Positions 6,256 through 10,183 of a stretch of 10,183 nt of DNA are shown piece by piece. Made by a program: the position numbers and the translations under genes. Positions within the stretch are counted from its first letter, which is position 1. The number at the start of each line of letters is the position of its first letter. The notes beneath the pieces are model-generated. The model had not been told where the DNA came from. It saw only the letters and a list, made by a program, of their open reading frames with translations, and ran no database searches. Source of the DNA: Promethearchaeota archaeon (GTDB taxonomy: Archaea > Asgardarchaeota > Lokiarchaeia > Sigyniarchaeales > SOKP01); NCBI GenBank assembly GCA_030615235.1, contig JAUWZR010000075.1:1-10183 (forward strand), given 5' to 3'.

Positions 6256-6423
6256 ATGCAAAACATCACTATCAATATTCCTGACATATATGATGTAAAT
6301 ATTCAAAAATTAATTAAAATGAAAATCGTTCCTAGCAGATCAGAAGCCATTAGGATCGCCTTACGTGAGTTTTTTCACGCTGAATATAAAAATCTGCAAT
6401 TATTAGGATTCTTTGATGATTAA
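6256..6423 (+). CDS. Small ribbon-helix-helix (CopG/Arc-type) DNA-binding protein
   Basis: A 55-residue protein with the compact ribbon-helix-helix layout: a basic-free strand QNITINIP (2-9) for the DNA-contacting ribbon, helix A (about 11-22), the turn VPSRSEAIR (25-33) typical of CopG-like regulators, and helix B (about 28-42). A short tail ends in FFDD. Such proteins bind DNA as dimers. The short form resembles small archaeal regulators of this class, including CdrS-like proteins, but I cannot assign targets. I chose the ATG at 6256 because the family begins at the strand; a TTG at 6193 would add 21 residues. No antitoxin partner or toxin gene is adjacent. It ends 22 bp before the convergent rps28e stop. 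Confidence 0.85.
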   Translation: MQNITINIPDIYDVNIQKLIKMKIVPSRSEAIRIALREFFHAEYKNLQLLGFFDD

Positions 6424-6437
6424 AAAAGAAATAGGGT

Positions 6438-6445
6438 AAAAAAAA
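6438..6445 (-). terminator. T8 terminator after rps28e
   Basis: On the minus strand eight consecutive T follow the rps28e stop codon directly, and a further T6 lies at 6422-6427. Oligo-T runs are the main archaeal termination signal. The two convergent genes share only 22 bp here. Confidence 0.5.
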
Positions 6446-6703
6446 TTATCTTCTTCTACGAATTTTTCGCGCTTCTCGTTCTACTTCTCGTAAGGTCACG
6501 ATATCGCTAACTTGTATTGGACCCTTTACATTTCGCGTAAGAATTCGATTTCGATCTGGACCTTCAAGAATCCTTACCTTAATTTGGCTGATCTCACCAG
6601 TTAATCCCGTTCTACCAACGATTTGAAGGACTTCAGCGGGAATTGAATAATCGTGTGTTACTCTTCCTTTTGATCCTTTTGATTTATCTATTTTTGCTAA
6701 GAT
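6446..6703 (-). CDS. rps28e: 30S ribosomal protein eS28, no canonical start codon
   Basis: The minus-strand frame encodes an unmistakable eS28 (small-subunit OB-fold protein): IPAEVLQIVGRTGLTGEISQ, then VRILEGPDRNRILTRNVKGP, then DIVTLREVEREARKIRRRR and a stop at 6446. The frame is continuous back to an in-frame TGA at 6709-6707, but between that TGA and the conserved core there is no ATG, GTG or TTG. Non-canonical candidates are ATC at 6703 (85 residues; given here as the outer limit), ATA at 6691 and ATT before the Pro of IPAEV. A GGTGA Shine-Dalgarno-like element (6711-6707) lies just upstream, and rpl7ae ends 11 nt before the ATC, so translation is probably coupled. A GTG at 6710 would join the frame only by a +1 shift or if the A5 run at 6695-6691 were really A4. 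The usual downstream neighbour rpl24e is absent. Confidence 0.88.
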   Translation of the reverse strand: MLAKIDKSKGSKGRVTHDYSIPAEVLQIVGRTGLTGEISQIKVRILEGPDRNRILTRNVKGPIQVSDIVTLREVEREARKIRRRR

Positions 6704-6714
6704 ACTTCACCAGA

Positions 6715-7086
6715 TTATTTTTTTAATGCTTCTAACTTCTTTAAAATGTCATCTAAAGCTTTATCGTTTCCCGTTCCTACATTCTCAATTGCGATGGCAG
6801 AAGAGGCTATATTAATACGGGCTGCATTTCCTAATTCTTTTTTCGTAGATACATAACCATATGGAATTGACTTTTCTTCGCACAACAAAGGAACGTGAAA
6901 TAAAATTTCTGGTGGGCTAACATCCTCAGCCATGATAACGAGTTTCGTTAAACTTCTTTCAATTGACTTAGTTACTTCGTTCATTCCCTTTCTTATTTTC
7001 GCATCTCGCGTTCCGGAAATCGTGGATAAAGCGTCTTTAATGTCCTTTTTTAAAGCGTCAGGGACTTTAAATTTTATATAGCTCAT
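6715..7086 (-). CDS. rpl7ae: 50S ribosomal protein L7Ae (eL8)
   Basis: A 123-residue kink-turn-binding protein. In archaea L7Ae is a large-subunit protein and also a core part of box C/D and H/ACA guide RNPs and of RNase P. The RNA-contact segment RKGMNEVTKSIER (32-44) corresponds to the usual KGTNEVTK motif, here with Met where Thr or Ala is common. The LVIMAEDVSPPEI (49-61) and TKKELGNAA (81-89) segments complete the family pattern. I start at the ATG at 7086, which gives the usual MSYIKFKVP opening; a TTG five codons upstream lies in the GGAAAGAG ribosome-binding stretch. It leads a two-gene unit with rps28e, a common archaeal pairing. Confidence 0.95.
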   Translation of the reverse strand: MSYIKFKVPDALKKDIKDALSTISGTRDAKIRKGMNEVTKSIERSLTKLVIMAEDVSPPEILFHVPLLCEEKSIPYGYVSTKKELGNAARINIASSAIAIENVGTGNDKALDDILKKLEALKK

Positions 7087-7230
7087 TTTTTCTCTTTCCA
7101 ATATATTTCTTTTAATATATTATCATAAATCATCGATTTTAATGTTGTATCTAATAATGGATACAAAATAAAATTTTTGGTTTGGAATAACAGTAAAATT
7201 TTTTTAGAATCATTCTTTTTATGTTGTATC
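7087..7230. promoter_or_regulatory. Divergent rpl7ae/rpoN intergenic region with palindrome
   Basis: 144 bp between divergent starts. TTGTATC (7145-7151) and GATACAA (7160-7166) form a perfect inverted repeat with 7-bp arms and an 8-bp spacer. A third half-site lies immediately before the rpoN ATG, as part of a 10-bp exact repeat ATGTTGTATC at 7142-7151 and 7221-7230. The rpl7ae leader also contains two close TGAT elements (GATGATTTATGATA on the minus strand), but no full kink-turn could be drawn. Confidence 0.45.
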
Positions 7231-7431
7231 ATGATTATTCCTATAAGATGTTTTTCGTGTGGAAAATTAATAGCTTCCAGCTTTAAGCCTTATCTAGAAC
7301 TAATAGAAAAAGGCGAAACTGCAGAGGATGCTTTTAAAAAGTTAGGTCTCGAAAGATTCTGTTGCCGCAGAATGATTATCTCGCATGTAGACCTTATAGA
7401 TGATCTTTTAAGGTTCCCAAGATTGCAGTAA
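7231..7431 (+). CDS. rpoN: DNA-directed RNA polymerase subunit Rpo10 (RpoN, RPB10 homologue)
   Basis: A 66-residue zinc-bundle subunit that bridges Rpo3 and Rpo2 in the assembled polymerase. The hallmark MIIPIRCFSCGK start holds Cys7 and Cys10, and the atypical CCRRM (44-48) supplies the other two zinc ligands. The helix LIEKGETAEDAFKKLGLERF and the C-terminal VDLIDDLLRF segment match the family. The frame is open upstream to a TTG at 7177, but the conserved N-terminus fixes the ATG at 7231. No Shine-Dalgarno is visible, suggesting a leaderless or weakly led transcript. In many archaea rpoN follows rpl13 and rps9; here it stands alone, divergent from rpl7ae and convergent with the winged-helix/TPR gene. 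Confidence 0.96.
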   Translation: MIIPIRCFSCGKLIASSFKPYLELIEKGETAEDAFKKLGLERFCCRRMIISHVDLIDDLLRFPRLQ

Positions 7432-7667
7432 TCTTAAAAAAAAAGAATAGATTTTAGAATTATTAGCTTTAAAAGATATTCCACCAACTTTTATTGAGTT
7501 TAAATAGTTATGCGTAGAGACACAAGTAACTTTTTTTATACGGTAATAGAGATTAGAGAGATGAATTGTCCTCCTTATGTGTTCGTAAAACCCAATCTTA
7601 TTCTCTAAATCAATTCTCTCTTTATTTCTCTCAGTTAAATACAAAAATTTAACTGGCTCGGAGTAGC
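7432..7667. other. Convergent intergenic region after rpoN and the winged-helix/TPR gene
   Basis: 236 bp with no gene I can support. The only clear structure is the hairpin described separately at 7632-7655. An A-rich run directly follows rpoN (about 7434-7445), and AGAG/CTCT-rich tracts lie at 7547-7562 and 7612-7632. A minus-strand open frame crossing this stretch is not protein-like. Confidence 0.5.
7632..7655 (-). terminator. 9-bp perfect hairpin downstream of the winged-helix/TPR gene
   Basis: CAGTTAAAT (7632-7640) and ATTTAACTG (7647-7655) are exact inverse complements with a 6-base loop. The structure begins 12 bp beyond the stop codon of the minus-strand gene. No T-run follows it in that direction, so it may be a 3'-end stability element or a protein-binding palindrome rather than a terminator. 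Confidence 0.45.
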
Positions 7668-9584
7668 TTAATTTGCAGGTAATAAAGAACTTTGTTCTTC
7701 TGTCTCTGCAAGAAAAAGGTCTACAATTGCTAACCATTTATTTTTTGATTCCAAATCGCTTAAAATTTTACTTGTTAATTCTTTTCCTTTCTTAAGATAT
7801 TGAAACGCTAATTCAATATTTTCCAGTGCTATATAACAAATTCCGATTTTGATATAAGTCTGATAGATAAACCAATCATTAGTATCAATTTCTATGGCTT
7901 TTTGGAATTCTTGTATGGCTTTTTCATATTCTTTAAAGTGTATTAAGATTTCTCCGTATGTATCGCGATAAATTCCTTTTTCTGGTTCTTTTTTTACGAG
8001 TTCGCGAAGAATTTCCAATGCTTCTTGTTTTTTATCTAAATAAGACAACCAATACGCTTTATAATTACGAAGAGAATTGTCTTTTGGATATTTCTCGATT
8101 AATTCTTCAATAATTTCCAATCCATCTTCTACATTTTTATCTTTTTTGAGAGTATACGCCTTTTTTATCATGATATCGATTTCCTTCTCAGGAAATAGCT
8201 TTAACATGTTTTCTAATTCCGTTAACACATCGTTATATTGGTTAAAATAGAGTAAGATTCGTATTTTTGAATTATATAAATCGTAATTCTTTGGAGTTAA
8301 GGAAATTTCATTTTCAATTTCTTTAATTTTTTCCTTGTATTGAGATTCTAATGCTTCGGAATTCTGCGATTGCATAAAATCCGTCATATTTTGCCAAATA
8401 ATTCCTTCTAGTTTATCATGTATCTCTACTAATTCTTTTTTTATCTCAATTTTATAGGCTAAATATTTCATATATCCTGGTAAAAATTCTCTCAATGATT
8501 CTCTGAAATCCTTATGAAATAAAATTTCACAAATTTCTTCAAGGATATCATCTATCATAGAATTCAGGCTTCCTAACTCTGTAAATTTTTCTAAATATTT
8601 GTTTGCTGCTATATGTTCTTCAGTAATAGCTCGAAGGATCTTCTCTAATTTTTCGTCAAAATGGAAATAATAATATTTATTAGGAGAAATATCTAATTTA
8701 AAAAATTTTAAGTCATATAAATCGCTTTCTACAATCTCATTCACCCAAAAATCGAGCATTCTCTTTTCTATTTTGTAAAATCTCGAAAATTCCTCAAGTG
8801 ATAGATAATCAGGATAAAAATCGGGATGATTGATTGAAATATAAAGCAAAATTATATAAAAATCCTCTTCATCTTTTAAAATTGTGCTAACTTTTAAATA
8901 ATCTAACTTTAAAACCTTATTGAGAAACCTAAATTTAACACGATCGTCAGTTATATTGAACTTATCAAAAAATTGGGATGCCTTTGTCGTAATTTCGTCG
9001 ATTCGTTTTCTTTCCTCATCTAAAATTGTTTGTCTGTCCAAATCGTAATTTTGTAGTATCCTTGAATATTCTGATTTACCTGATTGAGTAATGAGATATC
9101 TTTTATTTTCTTTGATGATATATCCCTTTTGAACTAATGAACTTAGAGTTTTTGATAAAGAGGATTGATTTATAGATAAAGGTTGTTCAAGAAAGTCAGA
9201 CCTTTTGCAAAAGCCGTTATTGTACACCATCCATATAATCCAATGGGAATAATTTCTCCACCTTTTTAAGATTGCGTCAGGGGGGAAACTTAATGTTGGT
9301 TCTCTGCTTCTTTCTCTTGACAACTCTTGAAATTTCTTTATCCCTTCTGGAGTTATCTTGTATTTTCCTCTAGTTAATTTCTCGATATATCCTTTAAGGA
9401 TTAATTTTGTTAAATGACGAGATATTGTCGAGATAGGGATTTCGATAGGTTTTTGTTCAAAATTCGACCATTCACAACTTTCATTATTGGCTAGCATCCA
9501 AAGAATTATATGGTCATAATTCTTTCTATTAAGTTTTGAAGGATTAAGAATTTCTTCAGAGGAGGGATAATTTACTTTTTCCAT
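7668..9584 (-). CDS. Tandem winged-helix and tetratricopeptide-repeat protein
   Basis: A 638-residue, apparently soluble protein. The N-terminus holds two similar winged-helix domains (about 22-88 and 110-178). Both share the pattern NYxHxIxWMxxNNxxCxxSxF, a P-x-x-I turn, SxxSxxLxxLxxKGYI as recognition helix and wing, and YxITxxG, so this is an internal duplication. A helical region of about 200-410 follows, with no family I can name. The C-terminus (about 412-606) contains TPR-like helix pairs, clearest at 501-567 (KAYWLSYLDKKQEALEILRELV, then GEILIHFKEYEKAIQEFQKAIEID). Such an architecture suggests a transcriptional regulator or a DNA-bound scaffold with protein-partner sensing by the TPRs; this is inference. 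The ATG at 9584 has no Shine-Dalgarno and lies about 35 bp from a TATA-like TTTATA, so the transcript may have little or no leader. It is divergent from a membrane-protein gene that it might control. Confidence 0.85.
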   Translation of the reverse strand: MEKVNYPSSEEILNPSKLNRKNYDHIILWMLANNESCEWSNFEQKPIEIPISTISRHLTKLILKGYIEKLTRGKYKITPEGIKKFQELSRERSREPTLSFPPDAILKRWRNYSHWIIWMVYNNGFCKRSDFLEQPLSINQSSLSKTLSSLVQKGYIIKENKRYLITQSGKSEYSRILQNYDLDRQTILDEERKRIDEITTKASQFFDKFNITDDRVKFRFLNKVLKLDYLKVSTILKDEEDFYIILLYISINHPDFYPDYLSLEEFSRFYKIEKRMLDFWVNEIVESDLYDLKFFKLDISPNKYYYFHFDEKLEKILRAITEEHIAANKYLEKFTELGSLNSMIDDILEEICEILFHKDFRESLREFLPGYMKYLAYKIEIKKELVEIHDKLEGIIWQNMTDFMQSQNSEALESQYKEKIKEIENEISLTPKNYDLYNSKIRILLYFNQYNDVLTELENMLKLFPEKEIDIMIKKAYTLKKDKNVEDGLEIIEELIEKYPKDNSLRNYKAYWLSYLDKKQEALEILRELVKKEPEKGIYRDTYGEILIHFKEYEKAIQEFQKAIEIDTNDWFIYQTYIKIGICYIALENIELAFQYLKKGKELTSKILSDLESKNKWLAIVDLFLAETEEQSSLLPAN

Positions 9585-9652
9585 GATTAATGAAAGCTAA
9601 ATAAAATGATTATTAGGTATAAATTGGGAACATTTCTATTTATATCTATTTT

Positions 9653-9697
9653 TCGGAACTTCCACTTTTTTTCAGAATTTCCGTGGAATTATCGGAA
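9653..9697. repeat. Cluster of GGAA/TTCC dyads
   Basis: TCGGAA appears at 9653-9658 and 9692-9697, and its partial inverse TTCCG at 9679-9683. Two small palindromes result: GGAA-C-TTCC (9655-9663) and TTCC-GT-GGAA (9679-9688). They stand out from the surrounding AT-rich DNA. Confidence 0.4.
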
Positions 9698-9714
9698 GCT
9701 CAACTATAAATGGA

Positions 9715-9724
9715 TGGATATCCA
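9715..9724. promoter_or_regulatory. 10-bp perfect palindrome
   Basis: TGGATATCCA is its own inverse complement, in the divergent gap 67 bp before the right-hand gene. Possible regulator half-sites; a single 10-bp palindrome is weak evidence. Confidence 0.25.
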
Positions 9725-9736
9725 AATTTTTCATTG

Positions 9737-9753
9737 ATCATCAATTTGATGAT
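9737..9753. promoter_or_regulatory. 17-bp palindrome, candidate operator of the right-hand membrane protein gene
   Basis: ATCATCAA-T-TTGATGAT has perfect 8-bp arms around one central base. It ends 38 bp before the ATG at 9792, overlapping the place where an archaeal TATA/BRE region would lie. A dimeric winged-helix or helix-turn-helix protein could bind it. No such binding is shown. Confidence 0.45.
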
Positions 9754-9791
9754 GAAATTAAAATGAAAAACTAATTAGGTTGATAAAAAAA

Positions 9792-10183
9792 ATGACCGAA
9801 ATTAAAAAACTTACAAAAATCGTACTTATAGTGTATACTATAATTTTTTTCTTATTTGGGGTCATGCTTGTATTTTTATATGATATGGCCTTGAATCCTG
9901 AGGGTTGGACAAATCCCTATCTCCCAAGAATGTTTGGGGGAGTTAATTTCTTATCTGCTATTTTCGCAATTTTAATGCTTCGCAAAAAGGAATGGGAAGA
10001 AATTAAATTGACATTTGTGTATTTGTTAGGATTACTTATATCGACATTAATCATTGAAGCTACTGTACTAGCTACATTAGGCTCCACTTTTGGAGTTTTG
10101 ATGATTCAAACAGGTTCAGGTACTATAATCTTAGAGTCTGTACTTTTAACGATAGGAATTGTCTCTTATATCAAACAGAGAAG
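9792..10183 (+). CDS. Multi-pass membrane protein of unknown function (C-terminus cut off)
   Basis: 130 codons run from an ATG to the right window edge with no stop, so the 3' end is missing. I do not recognise the family. The sequence starts with a short Lys-rich segment, then has hydrophobic helices at about 9-30, 50-63, 73-95 and 100-126. An external-looking loop rich in Pro, Gly and Trp (NPEGWTNPYLPRMFGG, 35-50) joins helices 1 and 2, and the basic LRKKEWEE (63-70) joins helices 2 and 3. The positions suggest a four-helix bundle with both ends cytoplasmic. An AGGTTGAT element at 9777-9784 lies 7 nt before the ATG and is a good Shine-Dalgarno, which supports this start. It is divergent from the winged-helix/TPR gene. 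Confidence 0.75.
   Translation, partial: MTEIKKLTKIVLIVYTIIFFLFGVMLVFLYDMALNPEGWTNPYLPRMFGGVNFLSAIFAILMLRKKEWEEIKLTFVYLLGLLISTLIIEATVLATLGSTFGVLMIQTGSGTIILESVLLTIGIVSYIKQR

Larger units (their letters stand above)
9585..9791. promoter_or_regulatory. Divergent regulatory region rich in short palindromes
   Basis: 207 bp between divergent genes. It carries a TATA-like box for the minus-strand gene (TTTATA near 9617-9622), a cluster of GGAA/TTCC elements (9653-9697), TGGATATCCA (9715-9724) and a 17-bp palindrome (9737-9753) close to the right-hand gene. This density of dyads in one gap is the highest in the window and suggests bound regulators. Confidence 0.45.

Noticed and set aside
6256..6423. 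Toxin-antitoxin module based on the ribbon-helix-helix protein
   Set aside because: No small toxin gene lies next to it; its neighbours are bud32 and the convergent rps28e.
7640..7680. tRNA-like stretch (GGCTCGGAGTAGCTTAA)
   Set aside because: No cloverleaf with acceptor, anticodon and T arms could be built on either strand.
7408..7737. 109-codon minus-strand frame between rpoN and the winged-helix/TPR gene
   Set aside because: It overlaps both neighbours' coding ends out of frame, includes the hairpin and CT-rich tracts, and has no protein-like pattern.

Overview
The window reads as AT-rich archaeal chromosome. The evidence is a set of archaeal/eukaryotic-type information-processing genes: RNA polymerase subunits Rpo7 (RpoE') and Rpo10 (RpoN), Spt4, ribosomal proteins eS24, eS31, eS28 and L7Ae, and the KEOPS subunits Kae1 and Bud32. 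A stand-alone Roadblock/LC7 protein, separate (unfused) Kae1 and Bud32, and a large winged-helix/TPR protein fit an Asgard archaeon, possibly Lokiarchaeia-like. That placement is inference from gene content; no marker here fixes the phylum.

Layout, left to right. (1) 1-842, minus: 5' part of a membrane protein of the CTP-dependent polyprenol/phytol/diacylglycerol kinase type, cut by the window edge. (2) 843-1245: AT-rich gap with short repeats. (3) 1246-2605, plus: Roadblock/LC7 protein, then rpoE' and spt4. (4) 2643-3445, minus: a two-gene unit of a two-helix membrane protein overlapping by 4 bp a GTP-dependent dephospho-CoA kinase. (5) 3563-5956, plus: rps24e, rps27ae, kae1, bud32. Blocks 3-5 correspond to the archaeal rpoE'-spt4-DUF359-rps24e-rps27ae neighbourhood, but with the DUF359 gene inverted and a membrane protein inserted. 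(6) 6256-6423, plus: a small ribbon-helix-helix regulator behind a leader with a tandem 10-bp repeat. (7) 6446-7086, minus: rpl7ae and rps28e. rps28e has no ATG, GTG or TTG available as a start, so ordinary ORF calling misses it. (8) 7231-7431, plus: rpoN, divergent from rpl7ae across a palindromic intergenic region. (9) 7668-9584, minus: a 638-residue protein with two tandem winged-helix domains and C-terminal TPRs. (10) 9792-10183, plus: start of a multi-helix membrane protein, divergent from gene 9 across a region rich in palindromes.

Most of the window is housekeeping: transcription (Rpo7, Rpo10, Spt4), translation (eS24, eS31, eS28, L7Ae), tRNA t6A modification (Kae1, Bud32) and coenzyme A synthesis (dephospho-CoA kinase). 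The less ordinary parts are the eS28 start, the inverted CoA-kinase unit, the winged-helix/TPR protein, and several intergenic palindromes and repeats that look like operators. I found no mobile element, CRISPR array, tRNA or rRNA, and I see no convincing undescribed multi-gene system.
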